DNA from: Dokdonella_A sp035760865
GTDB lineage: Bacteria; Pseudomonadota; Gammaproteobacteria; Xanthomonadales; Rhodanobacteraceae
NCBI GenBank assembly: GCA_035760865.1
Contig: DASTSE010000147.1
Span: forward strand, 1-7,475
Length of the DNA stretch: 7,475 bases
Reading direction: 5' to 3'
Positions 1 to 5,590 of the stretch are shown one piece after another. Both the position numbers and the translations under genes were made by a program. The notes under the pieces were generated by a model. The model worked only from the letters and a program-made list of their open reading frames with translations, was not told where the DNA came from and did no database searches. The first letter of the stretch is position 1. The number at the start of each line of letters is the position of its first letter.

Positions 1-512
1 CGGACTATCCGCCCGCCGCGATCGGCGAGCCGGTGCGCCTGCGCTGGCGCATCGCGAGCGACGTCAGCGCCGCGCGCAGCGGCTGGTGGATCGACACGGT
101 GTCGTTCGGATGCACCGACGAACCGCAGGCGCTCGCGCACATTTCGCCGCTGCAGTTCGCGTTCACCCTCGCACCGGGCGCGGAAGCATCGGATACGCTG
201 CACGTCGGCAACATCGGCGAGCCGGGCAGCCTGCTGTCGTTCGCGATCGGCGAGGGCGAAGCGGCTTGCGGTGCGGCGACCGACGTGCCGTGGCTCGCGG
301 CGACACCGAGCGGCGGCGACGTCGCCGATGCGATGAGCATGGACATTTCGGTCGCCGTCGACGCGAGCGGACTCGCGGCGGGCACCTACACGGCGATGGT
401 GTGCGTGCAGACGTCCGATGCTTCGCAGGCGACGATCGCCGTGCCCGTCACGCTCGACGTCGAAGGCGACGACCCCGACCTCATCTTCTCCGACGGTTTC
501 GATACGCCATGA
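1..512 (+). CDS. C-terminal part of a secreted beta-sandwich/Ig-like protein (5' partial)
   Basis: The reading frame is open from the first base (codons from base 3) to the TGA at 510-512, giving 169 residues of a protein that starts outside the window. The first ~38 visible residues (GEPVRLRWRIASD, then GWWIDTVSFGC) look like the end of a jelly-roll/MAM-like sandwich common at the ends of secreted hydrolases. An Ig-like/BACON-type domain follows, with VGNIGEPGSLLSF, TDVPWL, LAAGTYTAMVCV and VPVTLDV. Its two cysteines (before TDVPWL and in MVCV) match positions in the next gene and could form a disulfide. The protein ends DPDLIFSDGFDTP, a tail I recall from many exported xanthomonad proteins. 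The catalytic or main domain, if any, lies upstream, so the function cannot be named. Its stop overlaps the next start (ATGA), suggesting one transcript. That the frame is real is well supported by domain similarity to the next gene. Confidence 0.85.
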   Translation, partial: DYPPAAIGEPVRLRWRIASDVSAARSGWWIDTVSFGCTDEPQALAHISPLQFAFTLAPGAEASDTLHVGNIGEPGSLLSFAIGEGEAACGAATDVPWLAATPSGGDVADAMSMDISVAVDASGLAAGTYTAMVCVQTSDASQATIAVPVTLDVEGDDPDLIFSDGFDTP

Positions 513-2674
513 ATGTCCTCCGCACTCGACGATTGCACCTCGCGCTCCTGGCACTCTGCACGGCTCGCGCCATCGCCGGCACGCCGGGCATCGACCTCGC
601 ACTGACCTTGTCGACCGACACGACGCCGGGCACGTGCGGCGACCAGGCGAGTCTGAGCGTGATGACCGGCACCGAGGTCAACTACTGCTACGCGCTGACC
701 AACAACACCGGCGAAACCCTCGCATTCGTGACCGCCGAGCAGGACGACATCGGCCGCTTCAAGGTGCTCGAGCCGCACACGATCGCGCCCGGCGAGACGT
801 ACCGCTACAACCGCATCGCGACCGCGCTCGAATCGGCCGCGCTGCAGACGCGCTGGACTGCGTTTCCGGTCGCACCCGACTACACGGTGGCGCAGAACGA
901 TCCGGACCGCGTGTTCGGCGACGGCTTCGACGGCGGCGACGCGGGCACGCCGGTGTTCGCGTTCGACGACATCGCCGCGGCGGGGACGCCGCTCGCGATC
1001 GACTCGTCGCGCAATGCGACCGTGCCGGTGCCGATCGGTTTCCCGTTCACGTTCTACGGCACGCGCGCCGACACCGTCGCTGCAGGCATCAACGGCGGCG
1101 TGCTGTTCGGTGTGGAAGGGGGCTACCTGCCATACTCGCCGACGCCGCTGCCGGCGACGACGCTCGGCCCGGCGCTGCTGCCGTTGTGGGATACGTTCTT
1201 CCAGTCGCCGGGCGCGGTCTATGCGCAGACTCTGGGCGATGCACCGGGGCGCCGCTTCGTCGTCGAGTGGAAGGACGACCTGCGCTTCCCGGCGACGCCC
1301 GACGGCGTCACATTCGAACTCGTGCTGCACGAGGCCGACGGTTCGATCGACTTCCGGTACGAGGACACGTCGTTCGGGGATCCGCAGTTCGACCATGGCC
1401 TGTGGGCGACCGCCGGCCTCAACTCCGGCGCGCAGCCCGCACTCACGTATTCGCGCAATGCCGCGCGCCTGCAGGACGGCCTCGTCGTGCGCTACACGCC
1501 GACGCCGGCGACCGCGTACGAAGCGACGGCGAGCGCACAGCTCGACGTCGGCAAGCCGATCATCCAGGTCACGCCGTCGGCCATCTCGGCGAGCGCGGGC
1601 GCGGGCGCGACGACGACCGCGATGCTCGCGGTCGGCAACATCGGCACCTTGCCGCTGGGCTGGGGCATGGGCGCGGCGGCGACGGGCGCGCCCGCCCGGC
1701 CAGTGCGACCCGGTCCGCTCGGAGCGGCCTTGCCCGCGTACGCGTTCGACCAATGGCCGACCGATCCGCCGCTCGTCACCTTCGACGCGCTGCATCCGGA
1801 TCCGATCGTACCGGTGTTCTACGGCATGCGCCGTATCGCGGCCGCCGACTTCGCCGGCAACGATTTCGGCGTCGTCTACGCGATCGACCACTGGCAGGAC
1901 GAGCTGCTCGCGGTGCAGACGACCGACTGCGCCTGCATCGACCAGTTCGTGCACGTCGGCTGGACCGCCCCCGCGCCCGAAGAAGACTGGGTCGGCATGC
2001 ATTACGACGCGACGAGCAACCGCTTCTGGGCCGTGTCGTTCGGCGGGTTCGAACGGCGCACGTCGCACCTGCTGCGCATCGATCCCGCGACCGGCGCCTC
2101 GACGATCGTCGGCGCGATCGGCGGCATCGACGATCCGCAGTTCGGCACGCAGGTACAGGCCATCGCGGTGAGTCCCGAAGGCCTGCTGTACGGCATCGAC
2201 GGCGTCACCAGCAGCCTCGTAGCGATCGACCGCAACAGCGCGCGCGCGAGCGCGATCGGCCCTCTCGGCTTCCAGGTCGCAGGCGCCGACATGGACTTCG
2301 ACGACGCGACGGGCACGCTCTACCTGCTCGCGGGCGACGCCGCGCAGCAGGCGGAAAGCGTCTACACGGTCGACACCGCGACCGGCCATGCGACGCCGGT
2401 CGCCCTCGTCGGTCCGGACGGCCGTTCCAACGGCCTCAGCGCATTCGCGATCGCGAGCGTCGGCCCGTGCAACGTACGCGACGCGGTGCCTTGGCTGCAC
2501 TGGGACATCGGCGGCGGCGCCGCGATGCCGGGCGAAGCGAACGACGTCACGCTCACGCTCGACGCGACCACGCTCGCGCCGGGCACCTACACGGCCGACC
2601 TCTGCATCGACAACGGCGACAACGCGCATCCGCGCGTGATCGTGCCGGTCGCCTTCGAGGTAACCGCGCCGTGA
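509..2674 (+). CDS. Secreted multidomain protein: DGFD module, nidogen-like sandwich, Ig-like domain with inserted beta-propeller
   Basis: The product is 721 residues. The ATG at 509 overlaps the previous stop and begins a clear signal peptide (two-arginine n-region, LHLALLALCTARAIA, likely cut after A23). The open frame continues upstream, but only as a shadow of the previous gene. Residues ~24-128 form a small sandwich-like module ending DPDRVFGDGFDGG (131-143). Residues ~148-332 resemble nidogen-like extracellular sandwiches (IGFPFTFYGT, LPLWDTFF, RRFVVEWKDD, FELVLHEADGSIDFRY). Residues ~345-390 start an Ig-like domain (VGNIGTLPLGW). Residues ~415-650 read as a beta-propeller with repeated xxLxxIDxxTG blades (LLRIDPATGAST, LVAIDRNSARAS, VYTVDTATGHAT), similar to DUF4394-type propellers. 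Residues 654-721 (C654, VPWL 660-663, LAPGTYTADLCI with C699) complete the Ig-like domain. There are no recognisable catalytic residues; an extracellular binding or structural role is an inference. No Shine-Dalgarno is visible, consistent with coupling to the upstream gene. Confidence 0.85.
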   Translation: MNVLRTRRLHLALLALCTARAIAGTPGIDLALTLSTDTTPGTCGDQASLSVMTGTEVNYCYALTNNTGETLAFVTAEQDDIGRFKVLEPHTIAPGETYRYNRIATALESAALQTRWTAFPVAPDYTVAQNDPDRVFGDGFDGGDAGTPVFAFDDIAAAGTPLAIDSSRNATVPVPIGFPFTFYGTRADTVAAGINGGVLFGVEGGYLPYSPTPLPATTLGPALLPLWDTFFQSPGAVYAQTLGDAPGRRFVVEWKDDLRFPATPDGVTFELVLHEADGSIDFRYEDTSFGDPQFDHGLWATAGLNSGAQPALTYSRNAARLQDGLVVRYTPTPATAYEATASAQLDVGKPIIQVTPSAISASAGAGATTTAMLAVGNIGTLPLGWGMGAAATGAPARPVRPGPLGAALPAYAFDQWPTDPPLVTFDALHPDPIVPVFYGMRRIAAADFAGNDFGVVYAIDHWQDELLAVQTTDCACIDQFVHVGWTAPAPEEDWVGMHYDATSNRFWAVSFGGFERRTSHLLRIDPATGASTIVGAIGGIDDPQFGTQVQAIAVSPEGLLYGIDGVTSSLVAIDRNSARASAIGPLGFQVAGADMDFDDATGTLYLLAGDAAQQAESVYTVDTATGHATPVALVGPDGRSNGLSAFAIASVGPCNVRDAVPWLHWDIGGGAAMPGEANDVTLTLDATTLAPGTYTADLCIDNGDNAHPRVIVPVAFEVTAP

Positions 2675-2689
2675 GGGCGGCTCGGTGCC

Positions 2690-2732
2690 TGAAGAAGAGC
2701 GAACCCTGAACACGAAGGACATGAAGAAGAGC
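2690..2732 (+). repeat. 11-base direct repeat TGAAGAAGAGC, two copies
   Basis: TGAAGAAGAGC occurs at 2690-2700 and again at 2722-2732, 32 bases apart. The second copy lies inside the left arm of the palindromic nonamer repeat. The first is just outside it, beyond the CDS stop. This may mark a partial duplication or the edge of an inserted repeat unit. Confidence 0.7.
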
Positions 2733-2888
2733 CGAGGATCAGGAGATTGAAACACGGAGCACACGGAGCACACGGAGAATGCAAAGGCGAAAATGCTTCT
2801 TCATCGAGAGCTTTCCTCCGTGCACTCCGTGTGCTTCGCGTGCTCGTGCTTGAATCACTCTTCCGCTTTCCTTCGCGTCGCTCGTGGT
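2709..2888. repeat. Imperfect palindrome built of 9-base repeat units
   Basis: The left arm (2711-2777) reads CACGAAGGA, CATGAAGAA and diverged units, then ACACGGAGC at 2752-2760 and 2761-2769 and ACACGGAG at 2770-2777. The right arm (2816-2888) read on the minus strand has the same order: ACCACGAGCGACGCGAAGG, diverged units with GTGATTCAAG, then ACGCGAAGC, ACACGGAG and TGCACGGAG. The arms are therefore inverted copies of one degenerate ~70-base array around a ~38-base centre (2778-2815). Transcribed RNA could fold into one long hairpin from either strand. CACGGAG/CACGAAG nonamer runs of this kind are, as I recall, frequent between genes in several proteobacterial groups, but I cannot name a defined family. 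There is no transposase and no terminal target duplication that I can see. Confidence 0.8.
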
Positions 2889-2922
2889 TCGATCGTTTCG
2901 TTCCTTCGCCTTCGAGCGATTC

Positions 2923-3324
2923 TCATGGCGGGTCCTTCTCGAATCTGCGCATGCCGGCCGGCAACGTGACCCAGGCGTGGCGGCGGCCGTCGTGGACGGA
3001 CACCCGCGGAGGCGGGAATGCGGGGTCGGCGAACGCGCCGACGGCGACGGACACCGAGCGCGCCTCGCAGCCTTCCTCGGTGTGGAACACGGTGGTACCG
3101 CAGACGGGACAGAAGCGGAAGCGGAAGCGTGCGCCATGGTCGCCGGTGCGCACGTACTCGGTCGCATGGCCGCTCACGCGATAGGGCGGCGCGAACGACG
3201 CGAGCGTGGCGAACACGCTTCCCGTGCGGCGCTGGCAGGCGAGGCAATGGCAGATGCCGACGCCGAGCGGCTTGCCGTCGACCTCGATGCGGAGCTGGCC
3301 GCAACAGCAGGATGCCGTGGGCAC
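2923..3324 (-). CDS. GFA-family (glutathione-dependent formaldehyde-activating enzyme/CENP-V fold) zinc protein
   Basis: The product is 133 residues, a usual length for this family. The zinc-binding pattern is present: CCCGQL at residues 6-11, CHCLACQRRTGS with cysteines near 25, 27 and 30, and FCPVCGTTVFH with a CxxC near 72-75. These are the hallmarks of the GFA/Mss4-like fold (PF04828), a small cytosolic zinc-binding domain. The namesake activity is glutathione adduction of formaldehyde, but most bacterial members are uncharacterised, so the substrate here is unknown. The start is GTG at 3322-3324. No other start precedes the first cysteine cluster, and it lies only 4 bases after the stop of the YCII gene, with no clear Shine-Dalgarno. 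Translational coupling as the last gene of the minus-strand operon is likely. No signal peptide is seen. Confidence 0.88.
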   Translation of the reverse strand: MPTASCCCGQLRIEVDGKPLGVGICHCLACQRRTGSVFATLASFAPPYRVSGHATEYVRTGDHGARFRFRFCPVCGTTVFHTEEGCEARSVSVAVGAFADPAFPPPRVSVHDGRRHAWVTLPAGMRRFEKDPP

Positions 3325-3328
3325 GGCG

Positions 3329-3793
3329 CTACTTGGGCGCGATCTTCAGGTGGGTTTCGTAGACCGACATCAGGGCGGCCGACGCGTACAGGCGGTGGTA
3401 TTCGGCGATCATCTCGCCGTTCCTGATCACCGGGTCGGTCGCGGCGAGTTCGGCCGCCTCCTCGGGCGTTTCGACCGCGAACACGAACATGCCACGCCAG
3501 TCGTTCTTGTCGCCGAACGGTCCGGCCACCGCGAGCTTGCCTGCGTCGGCGAGTCGCGTGATGTTGGCGAAGTGTCCCGCGAACATCTCGTCGCGCGCCT
3601 TGCCGTCGGGCATGCGGTGCGGGCCGGTCTTGAGGATCGCGAGCACGTAGTGCCTCATGCCGCGCTCGTCGGCTCCGAGGCGTTTGGCGAGTGCGGGGTC
3701 GGCGACGGCCTCGTTCGTCTTCGGTGCGTCGGCCGCGTTCACCGGGTCGAACGTCGAGAGGGCCAGCAGTACGCCGAGGATGAAGTTGCGCAT
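3329..3793 (-). CDS. Exported YCII-domain protein
   Basis: The product is 154 residues. The ATG at 3793 is preceded by GGAGG with a 4-base spacer (3798-3802), which fixes the start; the frame stays open upstream but as a shadow. Residues 1-20 (MRNFILGVLLALSTFDPVNA) form a signal peptide with a plausible cut before ADAPK. The rest is a YCII-related ferredoxin-like alpha/beta domain: HYVLAILKTGP strand, EMFAGHFANITRLADAGKL helix, AVAGPFGDKNDWRGMFVFAV strands, then EEAAELAATDPVIRNGEM. The histidine of AGHFANI and the aspartate of ATDP are candidates for the conserved His/Asp pair of the family. YciI-type proteins are mostly of unknown function and most are cytosolic, so the leader is a notable feature. 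It sits between a small membrane protein gene and the GFA gene, which it precedes by 4 bases. Function is unknown. Confidence 0.88.
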   Translation of the reverse strand: MRNFILGVLLALSTFDPVNAADAPKTNEAVADPALAKRLGADERGMRHYVLAILKTGPHRMPDGKARDEMFAGHFANITRLADAGKLAVAGPFGDKNDWRGMFVFAVETPEEAAELAATDPVIRNGEMIAEYHRLYASAALMSVYETHLKIAPK

Positions 3794-3797
3794 GGAA

Positions 3798-3802
3798 CCT
3801 CC
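3798..3802 (-). promoter_or_regulatory. Shine-Dalgarno that sets the YCII gene start
   Basis: GGAGG on the minus strand, 4 bases before the ATG at 3793. It supports the signal-peptide-containing start over the longer open frame that runs up to ~4006. Confidence 0.75.
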
Positions 3803-3836
3803 GTCGATGGCGGCACGGCGCCGCGGGTGGGATGCG

Positions 3837-4181
3837 TCAGGTGATCGCGCCGATCGCAAGGGTCGCGAGGTAGAGCACGCCCGCGGCGAATGCGATCGCG
3901 CGCGGCCATGTGCGCGCCGCTGCATTCCTCGCAAGCGCCCATGCGGCGAGCGGGAGCACGAGCGCGAGCAAGCCGCTCGCGGCGACCATGGTCCACGCGC
4001 CGACATTCCAGGCGACGAGGCTGTGTGGGAATGCGACCAGCAGCGCGAATGCGCCCAGCGAGAACGCGAGCGGCGAAGCGATCAGGAAGGTCGGGACGTG
4101 GGTGAGTCGGGACAGGCGCATGGCGCGCGTGCCGAAGTCGTCTGCGGTGCGAGGATGGTACCGCTCACGGGGCGCGACCAT
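3837..4181 (-). CDS. Small three-helix integral membrane protein, unknown function
   Basis: The product is 114 residues from the ATG at 4181. This start lies one base after the rlmJ stop (TGATATG), with GAGGA eight bases upstream inside the rlmJ end (4190-4194). An alternative ATG at 4121 would give 94 residues beginning MRLSRLTHVPTF; it removes a polar ~20-residue leader but has no visible ribosome site. Three hydrophobic segments are clear: FLIASPLAFSLGAFALLVAF, then VGAWTMVAASGLLALVLPLA, then AIAFAAGVLYLATLAIGAI at the C-terminus. Short arginine-containing loops separate them. I do not recognise a family. Position suggests co-transcription with rlmJ, and a 43-base gap separates it from the YCII gene. 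That gap contains a small GCGGC/GCCGC hairpin (3810-3824) and the YCII ribosome site. Confidence 0.72.
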   Translation of the reverse strand: MVAPRERYHPRTADDFGTRAMRLSRLTHVPTFLIASPLAFSLGAFALLVAFPHSLVAWNVGAWTMVAASGLLALVLPLAAWALARNAAARTWPRAIAFAAGVLYLATLAIGAIT

Positions 4182-4182
4182 A

Positions 4183-5043
4183 TCAGCCGTCCTCGTCGCG
4201 CTTGATCCATTCGACGCGCGACGAGCCGTAGCGGCTCTGCGCGAGCAGTCCCTGCAGCGTCGGCAGCCATTCCTCGACCGCGTGGTCGAACTGCCACGGC
4301 GGATTGACGATCGCGAGGCCGCACCCGTTGAGGCGCAGGCCCGAGTTGTCCGGGTGCAGCAGCAGTTCGGCAACGAGCACGTCGGCGCGACCGGCGTGCT
4401 CGCGCAGCCAGCGATGGAATGGAACGATCGTTTCGCGCAGCTTGATCGGATACCAGATCGCGTAGGTCGCGCTCGGCCAGCGCGTCCACGCGTTCGCGAG
4501 CGCGTCGGTGATCCGCTCGAACTCCGCGCCCTGAGCTTCGAATGGCGGATCGACGAGCACGAGCCCGCGTTTCTGCGCGGGCGGCAGCAGCGCCTTCATC
4601 GCCGCATAGCCGTCGCGCTGGTGGATCGCGAAGCGCGCGTCTGCGCCGAGCGCGAGGCGCAGGGCGGCCGCTTCCTCCTCGTGCAGCTCGCAAAGGATCG
4701 CGCGATCGTCGTCGCGCAACAGCCGTTGCGCAATGAGCGGCGAGCCGGGGTAGAACGCGATGCCGGCAGCGCTCGCGGGCTGGAACGCCTGCACGAGATC
4801 GACGTAGCGCTGCAGCGCGCGCGGCAGGCCCGCCGCGCCGAGCACGCGCTGGATGCCGCCGGCGTGCTCCTGCGTCCTGCGCGCCTGCTCGCCGTGCAGG
4901 TCGTACAGCGCGCGACCCGCATGCGTGTCGAAATAGCACAGCGGCGCCGGTTTCGCCTGCAGTGCGTCGAACAGGCCGATCAGCGCGGCGTGCTTGAACA
5001 CGTCGGCGAAGTTGCCGGCGTGGAACCCGTGGCGGTAGTTCAT
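4183..5043 (-). CDS. rlmJ: 23S rRNA (adenine(2030)-N6)-methyltransferase RlmJ
   Basis: The product is 286 residues, close to the ~280 of E. coli RlmJ (YhiR). The enzyme transfers a methyl group from S-adenosylmethionine to N6 of A2030 in 23S rRNA in the cytosol. Family landmarks run the full length: the N-terminal MNYRHGFHAGNFADVFKH, the SAM-binding CYFDTHAGR (residues 36-44), YPGSPLIA (98-105), the catalytic DPPF motif (D165-F168, equivalent to E. coli D164) and the C-terminal CGLAIVNPPW (241-250). The ATG at 5043 matches the family start, although no good Shine-Dalgarno precedes it. It is the first gene of the minus-strand run and is transcribed divergently from copL. The stop is one base from the next start. 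The gene looks intact and ordinary. Confidence 0.97.
   Translation of the reverse strand: MNYRHGFHAGNFADVFKHAALIGLFDALQAKPAPLCYFDTHAGRALYDLHGEQARRTQEHAGGIQRVLGAAGLPRALQRYVDLVQAFQPASAAGIAFYPGSPLIAQRLLRDDDRAILCELHEEEAAALRLALGADARFAIHQRDGYAAMKALLPPAQKRGLVLVDPPFEAQGAEFERITDALANAWTRWPSATYAIWYPIKLRETIVPFHRWLREHAGRADVLVAELLLHPDNSGLRLNGCGLAIVNPPWQFDHAVEEWLPTLQGLLAQSRYGSSRVEWIKRDEDG
4190..4194 (-). promoter_or_regulatory. Shine-Dalgarno for the small membrane protein, inside the end of rlmJ
   Basis: GAGGA on the minus strand, eight bases before the ATG at 4181. It favours the longer start over the internal ATG at 4121 and implies coupling to rlmJ translation. Confidence 0.5.
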
Positions 5044-5175
5044 CGAGCGAGCCGGGCGTCAGGGAGAGGGCTTTGCGGGGCTTGCAGGGGGCGCGTACCA
5101 TTCTCGCCCGTGACGCACGTTTTCGCCACCCGCAGGCTTCACCTGTCCCGCCTCGCACGCATTCGCGCGGTGCGC
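5044..5175. promoter_or_regulatory. Divergent rlmJ / copL control region
   Basis: The rlmJ start at 5043 faces copL, leaving 66 bases to a GTG at 5110 or 132 bases to the preferred ATG at 5176. Both promoters must lie here or within neighbouring 5' ends. A weak plus-strand pair is TTTGCG (5072-5077) and TACCAT (5096-5101) with an 18-base spacer, which would start transcription near 5108 and favour the ATG. I see no clear CueR-type dyad or other recognisable copper operator. Confidence 0.35.
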
Positions 5176-5502
5176 ATGTTCGCCTGCCTGCTTGCGGTCT
5201 CGCTCGCGTTCGGCGGCTATCTCGCCGCGGCGGCGCCGCTGCACGCGGCGATGGCGAGCGCGTCGACCGGCGCCGGCGACGGATGCGGCCACGAGGGCAT
5301 GGCGATGCCGGCCAAACACGCCCATTCGTCCGACGCATGCTGCCGTGTCGCGTGCGCCTGTGCGTTCGTCCATGCCATCGGTGCCGTTGCACCGCTCGCT
5401 TGCGTGCGCAGCGCGCTCGCAATGGCAGCGCCGGCCGCGTTTCCCGAGGCGGATGCGCCCGATCGCGCGAATCCGCCGCCGCTGCGACCACCGATCGCCT
5501 GA
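5176..5502 (+). CDS. copL: CopL family copper-binding regulatory protein
   Basis: The product is 108 residues from the ATG at 5176. A GTG at 5110 in the same frame would add 22 residues ahead of the signal peptide, and neither start has a good ribosome site. Residues 1-29 form a hydrophobic leader (FACLLAVSLAFGGYLAAAAP). The mature part is rich in metal ligands: C37, H39, M42, M44, H48, H50, then DACCRVACACAFVH with C55, C56, C60, C62 and H66. The protein ends LRPPIA, as xanthomonad CopL proteins do. In Xanthomonas, copL lies directly upstream of copA-copB and is required for copper-inducible expression of that operon, by a mechanism not fully settled. The same order here, with copA following after 107 bases, makes the assignment strong despite low overall conservation. 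The product is probably periplasmic, or acts during its own translation or export. Confidence 0.85.
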   Translation: MFACLLAVSLAFGGYLAAAAPLHAAMASASTGAGDGCGHEGMAMPAKHAHSSDACCRVACACAFVHAIGAVAPLACVRSALAMAAPAAFPEADAPDRANPPPLRPPIA

Positions 5503-5520
5503 TCCCATCGACGAGAGGAC

Positions 5521-5548
5521 GCACGCGCCGGCGTCGCCGGCCGCGTGC
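5521..5548 (+). repeat. Stem-loop 1 in the copL-copA gap
   Basis: GCACGCG (5521-5527) pairs with CGCGTGC (5542-5548), and CCGGC (5528-5532) pairs with GCCGG (5536-5540). A single bulged C lies at 5541 and the loop is GTC. That is a 12-bp, nearly all G-C stem beginning 18 bases after the copL stop. Confidence 0.8.
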
Positions 5549-5561
5549 GCTTGACGTGGCT

Positions 5562-5590
5562 TCGCGCGGTGCGACGCTCGCACCGCGCGA
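5562..5590 (+). repeat. Stem-loop 2: perfect 13-bp hairpin before copA
   Basis: TCGCGCGGTGCGA (5562-5574) and TCGCACCGCGCGA (5578-5590) are exact reverse complements around a CGC loop. The hairpin ends 19 bases before the copA ATG. It lies 13 bases after stem-loop 1, and no T-run follows. As DNA it is also a perfect inverted repeat that could bind a dimeric protein. Confidence 0.85.

Larger units (their letters stand above)
2675..2922. other. Non-coding gap between convergent genes
   Basis: These 248 bases separate the stop of the plus-strand secreted protein from the stop of the minus-strand GFA gene. Composition is visibly less G+C-rich than the flanking genes, and no protein-like frame of useful length crosses it. 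It holds an 11-base direct repeat and a large palindromic repeat of 9-base units, listed separately. As it lies between converging transcripts, it may also serve as a bidirectional terminator, although neither side shows the usual hairpin plus T-run. Confidence 0.8.

Noticed and set aside
86..508. Upstream extension of the second secreted protein's frame
   Set aside because: This part reads as an arginine-rich shadow of the first gene; the signal peptide begins exactly at the ATG at 509.
386..2773. Long minus-strand open frame opposite the secreted protein
   Set aside because: Arginine/alanine/valine-rich low-information translation without motifs. It is the shadow of a high-G+C gene whose plus-strand product has a signal peptide and recognisable domains.
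2739..2804. 21-residue minus-strand ORF (MKKHFRLCILRVLRVLRVSIS) with GGAGG ten bases upstream
   Set aside because: Its LRV repeats are simply the translation of the 9-base repeat units, and the ribosome-site-like GGAGG is part of a repeat unit too. There is no independent evidence of coding.
2709..2888. Insertion sequence or CRISPR array
   Set aside because: No transposase or terminal duplications are present. Repeat units are 9 bases, contiguous and without spacers, so neither class fits.
3810..3824. Small hairpin GCGGC/GCCGC between the membrane and YCII genes
   Set aside because: A 5-bp stem is expected by chance in sequence this G+C-rich and has no T-run.
3206..3844. Plus-strand frame across the GFA and YCII genes
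   Set aside because: The minus-strand products have zinc motifs, a signal peptide and a ribosome site, while the plus-strand translation matches nothing I know.
4082..5524. Second long minus-strand frame overlapping rlmJ and copL
   Set aside because: rlmJ is unmistakable in another minus-strand frame; this one is compositionally biased and has no family features.
5521..5590. Rho-independent terminator after copL
   Set aside because: Both stems are strong but neither is followed by a T-run, and copA must be expressed downstream. Regulation is more likely than plain termination.
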